Shown here: positions 8,346 through 17,175 of the stretch, piece after piece
Position numbering within the stretch: position 1 is the stretch's first letter
Layout of the letters: every line of letters begins with the position of its first letter
NCBI RefSeq assembly: GCF_001898175.1
Contig: NZ_MKTH01000006.1
Coordinates: 79,100 to 143,099, forward strand
DNA from: Cellulomonas sp. 73-92
Lineage (GTDB): Bacteria; Actinomycetota; Actinomycetes; Actinomycetales; Cellulomonadaceae
Direction: 5' to 3'
Length of the DNA stretch: 64,000 bases
Position numbers and translations under genes: made by a program
The notes under the pieces: generated by a model
Databases searched by the model: none
Told to the model about the DNA's origin: nothing
The model's input: only the letters and a program-made list of their open reading frames with translations

Positions 8346-9671
8346 TCAGCCCAGCAGCTGCGCCTTGAGCGCGAGCACGCGCCGCGCCGACTCGTCCACC
8401 CGGGCGGCGAACGCCGGGTCGGCCTTCGCCTTCGCCACGACCGCGGCGACCGCGGCGTGGACCACGGTCGGGTCCTTGGAGAACAGCACCATGTCGCAGC
8501 CGGCGGCGATCGCGTCGATGGCCCGGTCCCCCGGCGACCACGCGGCGACCTGCGTCGCGCCCGACAGGTCGTCGGTCACCACGACGCCCTGGAAGCCCAG
8601 CACCTCGCGGACCCCGTGCTGCACCACCTTCGACGAGAAGGCCGCCGGCGCGGTCGGGTCCATCCGCGAGTACACGGCCGTGGACATGAGCACCGTGCCG
8701 GCCCCGGCCTCGACCCCGGCGCGGAAGACGCCGACCGCCGCCGAGTCGAAGCCGGTCACCGTGTCGGTGACGCCGGCGGTCGCGTCCGTGTTGGCGGTGA
8801 CGTACCCCAGCCCGGGGAAGTGCTTGATCGCGGTGGCGACACCCGCGCTCGACATGCCGCCGATGAACGCCCCGGCGTGCGTGGTGACCGACGCCACCGT
8901 GGTCCCGTAGTTGCGCTGCAGCGCCCCGACGGGTGGGTTCTGCGCGGCCGACGAGGCCGGCACCAGGTCCATCACCGGGGCCAGGTTCCAGTTGACGCCC
9001 GCCGCGGCCAGCTGTCGGCCCCAGGCGGCCGCCTGCTCCCGAAGCTGGTCCGGCGCGACCGTGGCCTGCACGGTCGCCGCGGGGATCGTCGAGAAGCCGG
9101 GTCCCGAGAGCGACTGGACCTTCCCGCCCTCCTGATCGACCGCCACCAGCATCGGTTCGCCATGGGTCGTCGCCCGGGAGACCAGGGCCGTGAACGCGGC
9201 GACCTGGGCGTGCACGGCGGCGACGCCCGCGGTGGACCGGCCGTGGAGGAACACGTTGCCCACGTGGTCGCCGGTCACAGCCTGTGTGCTGACCGGCTTG
9301 CCGGCCCCCAGGTCGAGGCCGACGACGAAGAGCTGGCCCACCTTCTCCTCGACCGACCAGCCCGCCAGCGGGTCGGCGGGGGGCGACGACGTGCTCGGCG
9401 CCGGCGTCGGCGTGGGCGACGCCTGGGTGGGGCTCACCGTGGGCGTCGACGAGGCGGTCGGCCCCGCCGTCGGCGGCGCCGAGGGGTGGCGCACCGCCGC
9501 CCACGTCGCGACCGCCGCGCTCAGCGCGAGCACCGCCACCACCGCCGACGCCCACGTCGCGGTGCGACGACGACCGCGCGCACCACCACCCGGGCGAGAC
9601 CCCCGTCGAGCCACCTGGCCACCTCCCCGGGCCACGATGCCCGACGAGCCCGGGCCCAGGCGTGCCGACAC
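8346..9671 (-). CDS. Membrane-anchored GH3 beta-N-acetylhexosaminidase-like protein
   Basis: This 441-residue protein has a basic N-terminus, one hydrophobic helix at about residues 38-60, a Ser/Thr/Pro linker, and a GH3 catalytic domain from about residue 95. It is likely an extracytoplasmic, membrane-tethered peptidoglycan-recycling enzyme like NagZ or mycobacterial LpqI. Seen motifs are VAVDQEGG, KHFPGLG and TDDLSGA, whose second Asp is the expected nucleophile. Where NagZ has a catalytic His after KHFPGHG, this one reads NTDATAG, so the acid/base residue differs. The GTG start at 9671 follows the small membrane-protein gene by 25 bases, suggesting an operon. Substrate is not proven. Confidence 0.85.
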   Translation of the reverse strand: MSARLGPGSSGIVARGGGQVARRGSRPGGGARGRRRTATWASAVVAVLALSAAVATWAAVRHPSAPPTAGPTASSTPTVSPTQASPTPTPAPSTSSPPADPLAGWSVEEKVGQLFVVGLDLGAGKPVSTQAVTGDHVGNVFLHGRSTAGVAAVHAQVAAFTALVSRATTHGEPMLVAVDQEGGKVQSLSGPGFSTIPAATVQATVAPDQLREQAAAWGRQLAAAGVNWNLAPVMDLVPASSAAQNPPVGALQRNYGTTVASVTTHAGAFIGGMSSAGVATAIKHFPGLGYVTANTDATAGVTDTVTGFDSAAVGVFRAGVEAGAGTVLMSTAVYSRMDPTAPAAFSSKVVQHGVREVLGFQGVVVTDDLSGATQVAAWSPGDRAIDAIAAGCDMVLFSKDPTVVHAAVAAVVAKAKADPAFAARVDESARRVLALKAQLLG

Positions 9672-9696
9672 CCCGCGCGGTCAGCCCGCCGGCGAG

Positions 9697-10140
9697 TCAG
9701 CGGCCGGTGGCGAGGCGGGCCAGCGTGAGCGCGACGGCGTCCTCGGCGAGGGCGGCGGGCCAGTCGGGCCCGCGGCGAGCGGCCCACCGCCGCCACGCGG
9801 CACCGCCCCAGGTCCCCGCGACCGAGGCCCCCGCCGCCAGCGCCGCAGGCAGCAGCACCCCGACGCCCGCCCGGCGGGCCAGCAGCACGCCGCCGACCGC
9901 CGCCGTGGCGGCCCGTGACTGCGGCCCCGGCGGCCGCAGCCGGCTCGGCGTGATCGGCAGGAGGTCGCCGACGAGCTCGCCCACGACGCCGAGCAGGGCT
10001 GCCACCCGCACCGCCCGTGGTGGCCCGGACACGGCCGACCGCCCCGCGAGCAGCGGCGCCGCCACCCCGAGCGACGCGCGGCTGCCCGCGGCGACACCCA
10101 GCAGGACGGCTCGGCACGCGAGCGCAGCTCGAGGGTTCAC
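9697..10140 (-). CDS. Small membrane protein, DUF4126-like
   Basis: This 147-residue protein has several short hydrophobic, Gly/Ala-rich segments and resembles the DUF4126 family, whose function is unknown. The recognisable part is GVAAGSRASLGVAAPLLAG near the start, then a second membrane segment around VGGVLLARRAGVGVLLPAAL. It starts with GTG at 10140 with only a weak ribosome-binding site. The GH3 gene follows 25 bases downstream on the same strand. The family match is by eye and tentative. Confidence 0.6.
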   Translation of the reverse strand: MNPRAALACRAVLLGVAAGSRASLGVAAPLLAGRSAVSGPPRAVRVAALLGVVGELVGDLLPITPSRLRPPGPQSRAATAAVGGVLLARRAGVGVLLPAALAAGASVAGTWGGAAWRRWAARRGPDWPAALAEDAVALTLARLATGR

Positions 10141-10255
10141 AGGGCGACGCTCACCCCGCGGACGGCCGGCCGCAACCCGGCCCGCTCTCCACCGGGCCTC
10201 GCGAACGGCCAGGCACCCCCACGTGGGACTCGCGGCGACGCCGAGAGTCGCACCG

Positions 10256-10633
10256 TCAGGACCGGGGCGCGCCCGCCTGCTGGGCCGACTGCGGGGTCGA
10301 GCCGGCCTCGCCGGCGGCGATCGGCTCGACCACGACGGCCGTGCCGTAGGCGCACACCTCGCTGAACTGCCCGATCGCCCCGTTGTCGAACCGGAACATG
10401 AGGATCGCGTTGGCGCCGCGCTGCTCGGCCTCGGTCACCATGCGGTGCATCACCTCGGCCCGGCTCTCGTACATGATCTTCGTGAACTCGGTGATCTCGC
10501 CGCCCCCGATGGACCGCAGCCCGGCCACGAAGGTCCCGCCGATGTTCGTCGAGCGGACCGTCAGCCCCATCACCTCGCCGAGCACGGCCTTCACGCGGTA
10601 GCCCGGGATGTCGTTCGTCGTCACCACGATCAC
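10256..10633 (-). CDS. YbjQ/UPF0145 family protein
   Basis: This 125-residue protein belongs to the YbjQ family, small proteins that form pentamers and are sometimes called heavy-metal-binding without firm proof. It contains TTNDIPGYRVKAVLGEVMGLTV, then GGEITEFTKIMYESR and GANAILMFRFDN, all typical. The open frame extends to 10687, but family members begin just before the IVVTTND strand, so the GTG at 10633 is the likely start. No metal-binding cysteine cluster is visible. Its neighbours give no clear functional link. Confidence 0.85.
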   Translation of the reverse strand: MIVVTTNDIPGYRVKAVLGEVMGLTVRSTNIGGTFVAGLRSIGGGEITEFTKIMYESRAEVMHRMVTEAEQRGANAILMFRFDNGAIGQFSEVCAYGTAVVVEPIAAGEAGSTPQSAQQAGAPRS

Positions 10634-10706
10634 GGCGACGATCCTGGCAGGAGCGGCGCGGTCCCGGCGGGAGGTGCCGAGCGACACACGAGCGGGCCGG
10701 GCGGCC

Positions 10707-11609
10707 CTACCCGTCGTCGCGGACGACGAGACCCGGCGCGCCCGACCCGTCGCCGAGCACCGACCGGCGGCCCGCCTCGAACGCCTCCGCGGTGCCCAGG
10801 CGGAACATGTCCTTCTCCGGCGCGCGCACCAGCGGCCGGGCCCCCGGCCCGTCCTCGTCGGTCACGAAGCCGCCCGCGCCGCGCACCACCGCGACCGGCC
10901 GCCCGGACACCTTCCCCTTGACGAGCTCGGCGGCGGCCGCCACCTCGTCGGCCACCGCGGCGACCGTCATCTCCAGCGTGCGTCCGAACGTGTCCGTGGT
11001 CCCGCGCAGGTCGTCGAGCACCCGCACCCCGGCGGCGCCGACGGTGATGTCGGTCAGTCCCTCGCGCCACGCGCGCCCGGCGGTGTCGGTGACGAGCACG
11101 CCGAGGCGCACGCCGAACCGCGCCTGCAGCCCGGCCCGGAGCGCCCGTGCCGACGCGTCCGGGTCCACCGGCAGGAGCAGCACGGTGCCGTCGGGCGTGT
11201 TGGAGGCGTCGACGCCGGCGGCCGCCATCACCAGGCCCAGCCGGTTCTCGACGATGCGCGTGACGCCGTGGTCGTGGGCGCGGGTCGCCACCACGCGCAC
11301 GGTCTCGTCCGTGATGGCCTGCTCGCGGTCGTCGGCCGCGACGGCCCGCCCCTCGGCCTTCGACACCACCTTGGACGTCACGACGACGACGTCCCCGTCG
11401 GCGAGCCGATGGCCGCGGTCGTCGTCGGCTGCCAGCGCGTCCGCGACGAGCGTCACGAGGTCGTCCCCGGCGCGGACCTCGGGCACCCCGCCCGGCGCCC
11501 ACACCCTGAGCTCGACCACGTCACCTGCCCGGCTCGTCGGCCCGGCAGCCGGGTCGTCGGTGGGAACCGCCGAGTCGGCGTCAGACCGACGACCTGGCGA
11601 CCGGCTCAC
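10707..11609 (-). CDS. cofE: Coenzyme F420-0:L-glutamate ligase, single-domain
   Basis: CofE adds the glutamate tail to F420-0 using GTP. The 300-residue protein carries [51 protein letters not shown] and the C-terminal [13 protein letters not shown]. It lacks the C-terminal FMN domain found in mycobacterial FbiB, which reduces dehydro-F420-0. The GTG at 11609 overlaps the stop of the upstream F420-dependent enzyme by 4 bases, so the two are one operon. The first ~30 residues are a low-complexity tail. It lies about 6.5 kb from cofC. Confidence 0.92.
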   Translation of the reverse strand: MSRSPGRRSDADSAVPTDDPAAGPTSRAGDVVELRVWAPGGVPEVRAGDDLVTLVADALAADDDRGHRLADGDVVVVTSKVVSKAEGRAVAADDREQAITDETVRVVATRAHDHGVTRIVENRLGLVMAAAGVDASNTPDGTVLLLPVDPDASARALRAGLQARFGVRLGVLVTDTAGRAWREGLTDITVGAAGVRVLDDLRGTTDTFGRTLEMTVAAVADEVAAAAELVKGKVSGRPVAVVRGAGGFVTDEDGPGARPLVRAPEKDMFRLGTAEAFEAGRRSVLGDGSGAPGLVVRDDG

Positions 11610-12610
11610 CGGTGCAGGGCCGGGAGCACGTCGCGGCCGAACACCTCGATCCACTCGCGCTGGTTGCGCCCGACGTTGTGCAGGTAGATCCGGTCGAACC
11701 CGAGGTCGACGTACTTCTGGATCTCCGCGCGGTGCGCGTCCGGGTCGGCCGAGATCACCATGCGGCCCTCGAAGTCCGCCGGACGCACCATCTTGGCCAT
11801 CGCCTCGAAGTCGAACGGCGAGCGCACGTCGCCCTTCCCGAACTTCATGCCGCCGTTGGGCCACTCACGCACCGCATTGGCCAGCGCCTCCTCGTCGGTC
11901 GGCGCCCACGACAGGTGCAGCTGCAGCAGCTTCGGCATCGTGTCCGGGTCCCTGCCCGCCTCGCGGGCACCCTCGGCGAACTTCGCGAACAGGCCGCCGA
12001 TCTTCTCCAGGGGCGCGCCCACCGTGATGAGGCCGTCGACGTGCCGGCCCGCCCGCTTGGCCGTCACCGGCCCGGCGGTGGCGACGTAGATCTCCGGCGG
12101 CGTCGCCGGCATGGTCCACAGCCGGGTCGACTCCAGCTTGTAGTACTGCCCGGCGAACTTGGTGTCCCGGCCCGCGGCGGACGACGAGAACAGCTTGCCG
12201 ATGATGTCGATCGCCTCGAACATCCGGTTGATCCGCTCGGGCGCCTCCGGCCAGTACTCGCCCGTGATGTGCTCGTTGAGCGCCTCCCCCGAGCCGAGGC
12301 CGAGCCAGTGCCGCCCCGGGTACATCGCGGCCAGCGTCGCCGAGGCCTGCGCGACCACCGCCGGGTGGTACCGGAAGGTCGGCGCCGTGACCCCCGGCCC
12401 GAAGTCGCCGCGCGTGCGCTCACCGACCGCCGTCAGCACGTTCCAGACGAACGCGGACTGGCCCTGCGCCGGGACCCACGGCTGGAAGTGGTCGGCGGCC
12501 ATGACGCCGCTGAACCCGTGCTGCTCGGCGTAGGCCGCGAGCTCGACCGCCTCGGTCGGGTGGAACTGCTCGAGGGCGGCCGCGTACCCGATGGTCAGGT
12601 GGTTCGCCAC
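11606..12610 (-). CDS. F420-dependent oxidoreductase, G6PDH family
   Basis: This 334-residue protein is a luciferase-like monooxygenase-fold enzyme of the actinobacterial F420-dependent glucose-6-phosphate dehydrogenase family. It shows [31 protein letters not shown] and [15 protein letters not shown], regions that bind F420 and the substrate in FGD-type enzymes. It would reduce F420, possibly with glucose 6-phosphate, though related enzymes use other alcohols. The GTG start at 12610 follows AGAAGG. Its stop overlaps cofE, linking cofactor maturation with a cofactor user. Confidence 0.9.
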   Translation of the reverse strand: MANHLTIGYAAALEQFHPTEAVELAAYAEQHGFSGVMAADHFQPWVPAQGQSAFVWNVLTAVGERTRGDFGPGVTAPTFRYHPAVVAQASATLAAMYPGRHWLGLGSGEALNEHITGEYWPEAPERINRMFEAIDIIGKLFSSSAAGRDTKFAGQYYKLESTRLWTMPATPPEIYVATAGPVTAKRAGRHVDGLITVGAPLEKIGGLFAKFAEGAREAGRDPDTMPKLLQLHLSWAPTDEEALANAVREWPNGGMKFGKGDVRSPFDFEAMAKMVRPADFEGRMVISADPDAHRAEIQKYVDLGFDRIYLHNVGRNQREWIEVFGRDVLPALHR

Positions 12611-12748
12611 GGGGGCACCTTCTTCTCTCGTCGACGGGCGCCGGCGTCCGGGCTCGTCGGGCGGCGCATCGCGAGACTAACCCCGCGACGCACGACGACG
12701 GGCGGGCGGGGTGCCCGGGCAAACGGTTTCCCACGCTCCGGGCAACAC

Positions 12749-12778
12749 TTGGGCGATGCCCGCGGGCGGGCATACGGT
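12749..12778 (+). promoter_or_regulatory. MFS promoter with an 18-bp palindrome in its spacer
   Basis: A candidate -35 TTGGGC (12749-12754) and -10 TACGGT (12773-12778) are 18 bases apart. The spacer is almost entirely the palindrome ATGCCCGC-GG-GCGGGCAT (12756-12773). Such placement suggests a repressor operator. The binding protein is unknown. Confidence 0.5.
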
Positions 12779-12830
12779 GCGGACGGTCGAATCGATACGA
12801 AACCAGCCGCACCCGAACCAGGACCCCACC

Positions 12831-14453
12831 GTGCCCCCGGCTCCCACCGCACCGACGCGCCCTCTGCCCTCCCCCGCCCGCATGCCCCTGCGCGACTCGT
12901 TCGGTCCGCTGCAGGTGCGCAACTACCGGCTGTACGTCCTCTCCCAGATCCTCACCAACACGGGCGGCTGGGCCGCGCGCGTGGCGCAGGACTGGCTGAT
13001 GCTGACGCTGACCGGCTCCACCGCGATGGTCGGCCTGACGGTCGCCCTGCAGTTCGCGCCGATGGTGGCGTTCGGCCTGCTGGGCGGCGTCGTCGCCGAC
13101 CGGCTCGACCGCCGCACGGTCCTCATGGTCACGCAGGCGGTCTTCGGCGTGTCGACCGGCATGGTGGGCCTGCTCACGCTGTCGCACCACATCGCCGCCT
13201 GGCACATCCTGGCTGCCGCCCTGCTGTCCGGCACGGCCACCGTGTTCGACAACCCCGCGCGGCAGGCGTTCGTGCACGAGGTCGCCGGGCCGAAGAACCT
13301 GCGGCAGGCCATCAGCCTCAACTCCGCGGTGTTCCAGCTCGGCGCGCTCGTCGGCCCCGCCGTGGCCGGCGGGCTCATCAGCGCCTTCGGCAACGGCTAC
13401 GCGTTCGTCGTCAACGCCGCGGCGTGCCTGGTCGCCGTCGTGCTGCTCGGCGCGATGCGCCCCGACGAGCTGACGCCTGCCCCCGCGGTGGCGCGGGCCA
13501 AGGGCCAGCTGCGCGAGGGGCTCGCCTACGTGCGCCGCACGCCGACGATCCTCTGGCCCGTGGTGCTCATCGGCTTCGTCGCCATCACCGGGGTCAACAT
13601 GGCCACCGTCCTGGCCTCGTACACCGACACGGTGTTCCGCAACGGCTCGTCCGGCTACGCGCTGCTGACCTCGATGCTCGGCCTCGGCGCCATCACCGGG
13701 GCCCTCGCGTCCACCCGCCGGCGCCGCGTGCGGCTGCGCCAGCTCGTGGCGCTCGCCGTGCTCATCGGCGCCGCCCAGCTGGTGCTCGCGTCGCTGTCCG
13801 CGCACGGACCCTTCCTCGTGGTGCTCGTCGCGCTCGGCACCGTGATGCTGCTCTACATCACGGGCGGCAACACCCTCGTCCAGACGACCGTCGCAGGCGA
13901 GCTCCGCGGCCGGATCATGGCGCTCTACATGCTCACGTCGCTCGGCGCGCAGGGCGCGTCGGGACTGATCGTGGGCTGGGTGTCGGAGCACGCCGGTGCG
14001 CACGTGGCGATGGCGGTGTGCGCCGCCGGCCCGCTGCTCGGCGCGGCCGTCGTGGGGATCGGCGTGGCGCGCACGGCCGGCCTGCGTCCGCGGGACGCGG
14101 TGGCCGTCGCGGCGACGCGGGTGCGAAGGGTGCGGCGGTCCGGCCCCGCGGCCGCGGCCCGCACGGCGGCGTGTCGCACGGCCGGTCGACCCGCCCCCGT
14201 CCCGGCGCAGGGTCAGACGGCCAGGGTGTCCAGCGCGCCCTCGTCGTCGTCGTCCGTCTCGTCGTCGAACGCGGCCGTTGCGGCCGCCCCTGCGCCGCGG
14301 TGGCCCGGGGACGGAGCCGGCCCGGCGCCCATCGCGCCCGGCAGCACCGCCGCCCGCGAGACGAGCGCCCCCGCAGCGACCTCGTCCTGCGTGCCGGCGC
14401 CCTGCCGCACGAGCGTCACGCCGACGACGACGAGCACCGCCCCGAGGACCTGA
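12831..14453 (+). CDS. MFS transporter (MFS_3/EntS-like)
   Basis: This roughly 540-residue major facilitator protein has twelve predicted helices in its first ~430 residues. The cytoplasmic loop motif GGVVADRLDRRTVLMVTQ is seen, and FDNPARQAFVHEVAGPKNLRQAISLNS is typical of MFS_3 exporters. The substrate is unknown. The frame opens at 12711, but a promoter lies at 12749-12778, so I prefer the GTG at 12831, preceded by AGGA; the ATG at 12882 is also possible. The last ~80 residues are Ser/Ala/Pro-rich and are antisense to the EamA C-terminus. A shortened or frameshifted true end is possible. Confidence 0.8.
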   Translation: MPPAPTAPTRPLPSPARMPLRDSFGPLQVRNYRLYVLSQILTNTGGWAARVAQDWLMLTLTGSTAMVGLTVALQFAPMVAFGLLGGVVADRLDRRTVLMVTQAVFGVSTGMVGLLTLSHHIAAWHILAAALLSGTATVFDNPARQAFVHEVAGPKNLRQAISLNSAVFQLGALVGPAVAGGLISAFGNGYAFVVNAAACLVAVVLLGAMRPDELTPAPAVARAKGQLREGLAYVRRTPTILWPVVLIGFVAITGVNMATVLASYTDTVFRNGSSGYALLTSMLGLGAITGALASTRRRRVRLRQLVALAVLIGAAQLVLASLSAHGPFLVVLVALGTVMLLYITGGNTLVQTTVAGELRGRIMALYMLTSLGAQGASGLIVGWVSEHAGAHVAMAVCAAGPLLGAAVVGIGVARTAGLRPRDAVAVAATRVRRVRRSGPAAAARTAACRTAGRPAPVPAQGQTARVSSAPSSSSSVSSSNAAVAAAPAPRWPGDGAGPAPIAPGSTAARETSAPAATSSCVPAPCRTSVTPTTTSTAPRT

Positions 14454-15295
14454 ACCGGCAGCGGCGCCTCCCCGAGCAGCAACCAGGCGAGGACCACGGA
14501 GAACAGCACCTCGGCGAGCCCGACGAACGACGCCACGCGCTCCCCGAGCATCCGGACCGAGATCGCGCTGATGCCGAACGCGATCGCCGTCGCCACGGTG
14601 CCGACGACGAGCACGGGCACCAGCCACGAGAGGTGAGCCCCGAGCACCACCACCTGCACGGCCGGCATCGCCACCGGCAGCACCCCGGCCACGCCCAGCA
14701 GGCCGACCGCCACCGCTCCGATGACCATCCCGGCGCCCGCCAGGGTCACGGGAGGAACCGTCAGCGGCTTGGCGGTCAGCGCCCAGTACGACGCGTTGCC
14801 GACCGCCGCGACGGCGGCGTAGGCGAGGCCGATCGGGTCGAGGCGGAGGTGGCCCGAGACGTCGAGCACCAGCACCAGGCCCGCGGCGGCCACCGCGGCG
14901 CCGGCGAGCACCGCCGCGGGCGGGCGGCGCCGCGTGCGCAGCCAGGACAGCGCGAGCAGGAGCAGCGGCGCGGTGTACTCGACGAGCAGGGCCACGGCCA
15001 CCGGCAGCCGGTCGACCGCGAGGTAGTACAGGGTCGAGCCACAGCCGATCGACAGCACGCCGAACAGGAGCAGCGCCCGCCACTCGTCGCGCAGCAGGTG
15101 GTACCGGCCGTGCAGCGCCCGCAGCGCGGGGACGAGGAGGAGGACCGAGCCGATGCCGAGGCGCACGAGCATCGCGCCGCCCGGGGACCAGCCGGCCTCG
15201 AGCAGGGGCTTGACGGCGGGGCCGCTCGTCGAGAACCCCAGCGCGGCGAGGAGCGCGACGGTCAGGCCGATCCGACGGTTGCCGTCAGCGGGCAC
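14213..15295 (-). CDS. EamA/DMT-family transporter
   Basis: This 360-residue inner-membrane protein has two EamA repeats of about five helices each, beginning LTVALLAALGFSTSGPAVKPLL and ending VLGAVLVVVGVTLVRQ near residue 295. DMT proteins usually export metabolites or amino acids; the substrate here is unknown. A perfect AGGAGG lies 6 bases before the GTG at 15295, so I chose that over the GTG at 15310. About 65 extra C-terminal residues end in an Asp/Glu-rich tail. They overlap the convergent MFS gene by 241 bases. The gene is divergent from a CGNR protein that may regulate it. Confidence 0.88.
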   Translation of the reverse strand: MPADGNRRIGLTVALLAALGFSTSGPAVKPLLEAGWSPGGAMLVRLGIGSVLLLVPALRALHGRYHLLRDEWRALLLFGVLSIGCGSTLYYLAVDRLPVAVALLVEYTAPLLLLALSWLRTRRRPPAAVLAGAAVAAAGLVLVLDVSGHLRLDPIGLAYAAVAAVGNASYWALTAKPLTVPPVTLAGAGMVIGAVAVGLLGVAGVLPVAMPAVQVVVLGAHLSWLVPVLVVGTVATAIAFGISAISVRMLGERVASFVGLAEVLFSVVLAWLLLGEAPLPVQVLGAVLVVVGVTLVRQGAGTQDEVAAGALVSRAAVLPGAMGAGPAPSPGHRGAGAAATAAFDDETDDDDEGALDTLAV

Positions 15296-15310
15296 CGCGC
15301 GCCTCCTCAC

Positions 15311-15340
15311 CCAGAGCGACCCAGAGCGACCCGGAGCGCC
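15311..15340. repeat. Short tandem repeat between eamA and CGNR gene
   Basis: The 10-base unit CCAGAGCGAC occurs twice in perfect tandem (15311-15330), followed by a degenerate third copy CCGGAGCGCC. It lies immediately upstream of the EamA ribosome-binding site. It could be a regulatory site or chance. Confidence 0.4.
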
Positions 15341-15423
15341 CGGTCGTCCGCGTAGGATCGCGCGTCAGGCGTCAACCATCCGTTCGTCCGTGACACTATG
15401 AGGTCCGGAATACAGGAGTCAAC

Positions 15424-15978
15424 TTGACTTTTGCCCCTGACACCGAGGCGGCGCTGCAGGCAGCGGTCACGCTCGTCAACACCGGCCTGCGCCGGGACGG
15501 CGTCGACGCGATGGCCTCCGTGGCCGACCTGGACCGCTTCTACCTCGAGTACGGCTACACCGGCCGGCACGACCGCAGCGACGACGAGGTCGCCCAGGTG
15601 CGCGCCGTGCGCGACCGGCTGCTGCCGCTGTTCTCCGCGGGGCGCGACGAGGCGGCCGAGCTGGTCAACGGCATGCTCCGCGAGGCGATGGCGCTCCCCT
15701 ACCTGACACGCCACGACCAGTGGGACTGGCACCTGCACGCCACGCCGCTCGACGCCCCCGTCGCCCAGCGGATCATCGTCGAGGCCGCCATGGCCTTCGT
15801 CGACGTCATCCGGTCCGACGAGTACGGCCGCGTCGCGGTGTGCGCGGCCCCCGACTGCCGGGCGGTGCTCATCGACCTCTCCCGCAACCGCTCGCGCCGC
15901 TTCTGCGACGTCAACAACTGCGCGAACAGGGCCCACGTCGCGGCCTACCGCGCCCGCCGCGCGGCCGACACCGCCTGA
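15424..15978 (+). CDS. CGNR zinc-finger/ABATE-like regulatory protein
   Basis: This 184-residue protein has an N-terminal ABATE-like helical domain, thought to be a stress-sensing region, and a C-terminal zinc-finger. The finger reads CAAPDCRAVLID and then FCDVNNCANRAHVAAYR, so the usual CGNR is CANR here. The start is a TTG at 15424 with GGAG about 8 bases upstream. A TTG start may keep expression low. It is divergent from the EamA transporter, which may be its target. DNA binding is inferred from the family. Confidence 0.85.
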   Translation: MTFAPDTEAALQAAVTLVNTGLRRDGVDAMASVADLDRFYLEYGYTGRHDRSDDEVAQVRAVRDRLLPLFSAGRDEAAELVNGMLREAMALPYLTRHDQWDWHLHATPLDAPVAQRIIVEAAMAFVDVIRSDEYGRVAVCAAPDCRAVLIDLSRNRSRRFCDVNNCANRAHVAAYRARRAADTA

Positions 15979-16042
15979 GCTCCTGGCGAACGTCCAGCCG
16001 TTTCATGGGCGCCGCACAGTCGCCTGGCCTAGCGTGGAACGC

Positions 16043-17134
16043 ATGTGGGGGCCGCAGAGCTCCGCCGTCCTCGTGCTGGGCATCGTGCTCGCCGTGGCGG
16101 CCGTGGGGGGCACGCTCGTGGCGTGGAGCCGCGTGCGGGGCCCCGCCGCGCTCCGGGTGCTGCAGCGGGTCGGCCTCGTCCTGCTCTGCCAGCTCACGGC
16201 GGTCGGCGTCGTCGGCGTCACGATCAACCGCCTCGACGGCTTCTTCGCCACCTGGACCGACGTGGCCGGCATCCTCAGGGACGTCGGCGGCGCCGTGCCG
16301 ACCGTCACGGCGTCGCCGCAGGTCCACACCGCGGGGGCGGTGAGCACGCACCCGGCGACGGCGGCCGACGCCACCCGCGGCCCCTTCACCTGGTCGGGCG
16401 GGCTGTGGCGGGCGCACGCGCACGGCGCCGCCTCCGGGATCACGGGCGACGTCCTCGTGTGGACCCCTCCGGGGTACGACCCGCACCGGGCCGGCGGCTA
16501 CCGCGTGCTGCTCGCGCTGAGCGGCTACCCAGGCACGCCGGTGACCACCATCAACGGCCTCGACCTGCCGGCGGCCGTGACCTCCCGGGTGGCGGACGGC
16601 AGGCTGCCGGCCACCATCGTCGTCACCGCGTCGACCAACCTCGACGGGCGGAACTGGGACTGCGCCGACGTCCCCGGCGGCCCGCGCGTCACCACGTGGC
16701 TCACGCACGACGTCGCGCAGCTCGTCGGCCAGAGCTTCGACGTCGCGCCCGGGCGCTGGACGACGATCGGCGTGTCCACGGGCGCCTACTGCGCCGTGCG
16801 CCTCGCGGTGACCGAGCCCGCGGACGTCGGGGCGGCCATCGCCCTCAGCGGGGACGACGCGGCCGACTCCCCCGCCCTGGCCGGGCGCCTCGCCCACGCG
16901 AACGACCTGCGCACCCTGGTCGCCGAGGGCGCCACCCCGCCGGTGTCCCTCTTCGTGGGCGCCAGCCGCCAGGACGGCACCACCGCGGCCGATGCCGAGG
17001 CGCTGCGGGCGGCCGCCGGCCACGGCATCACCACGACCGTGCACGTGCGCGACGTCGGTGGCCACGTCTGGCCGGTGTGGGCCGCGATGGCGGCCGGCGG
17101 CCTCGACTGGCTCGGCACGCACGAGCCCGGCTGA
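16043..17134 (+). CDS. Membrane-anchored esterase of the antigen-85/Mpt51-like fold
   Basis: The protein of about 363 residues has two or three N-terminal membrane helices and then an alpha/beta-hydrolase domain from about residue 125. The candidate nucleophile is the Ser in GVSTGAYCA, and the candidate His is in GGHVWPVW near the C-terminus. An Asp in SRQDGTT could complete the triad. The extracytoplasmic substrate is unknown. A TAGCGT -10 box (16030-16035) ends 7 bases before the ATG at 16043, indicating a leaderless transcript; a GTG lies 9 bases upstream. It is followed closely by valS. Confidence 0.8.
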   Translation: MWGPQSSAVLVLGIVLAVAAVGGTLVAWSRVRGPAALRVLQRVGLVLLCQLTAVGVVGVTINRLDGFFATWTDVAGILRDVGGAVPTVTASPQVHTAGAVSTHPATAADATRGPFTWSGGLWRAHAHGAASGITGDVLVWTPPGYDPHRAGGYRVLLALSGYPGTPVTTINGLDLPAAVTSRVADGRLPATIVVTASTNLDGRNWDCADVPGGPRVTTWLTHDVAQLVGQSFDVAPGRWTTIGVSTGAYCAVRLAVTEPADVGAAIALSGDDAADSPALAGRLAHANDLRTLVAEGATPPVSLFVGASRQDGTTAADAEALRAAAGHGITTTVHVRDVGGHVWPVWAAMAAGGLDWLGTHEPG

Positions 17135-17175
17135 CGCGGCACGGGTGGTCCCGGCCGTCTGCGAAAATGGCGGCC

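Noticed and set aside
5773..9555. A 1260-codon open frame on the minus strand
   Set aside because: It is a GC-rich shadow of the HhH-GPD, ABC-F and GH3 genes; it has Arg/Gly/Ala-biased composition and no domain.
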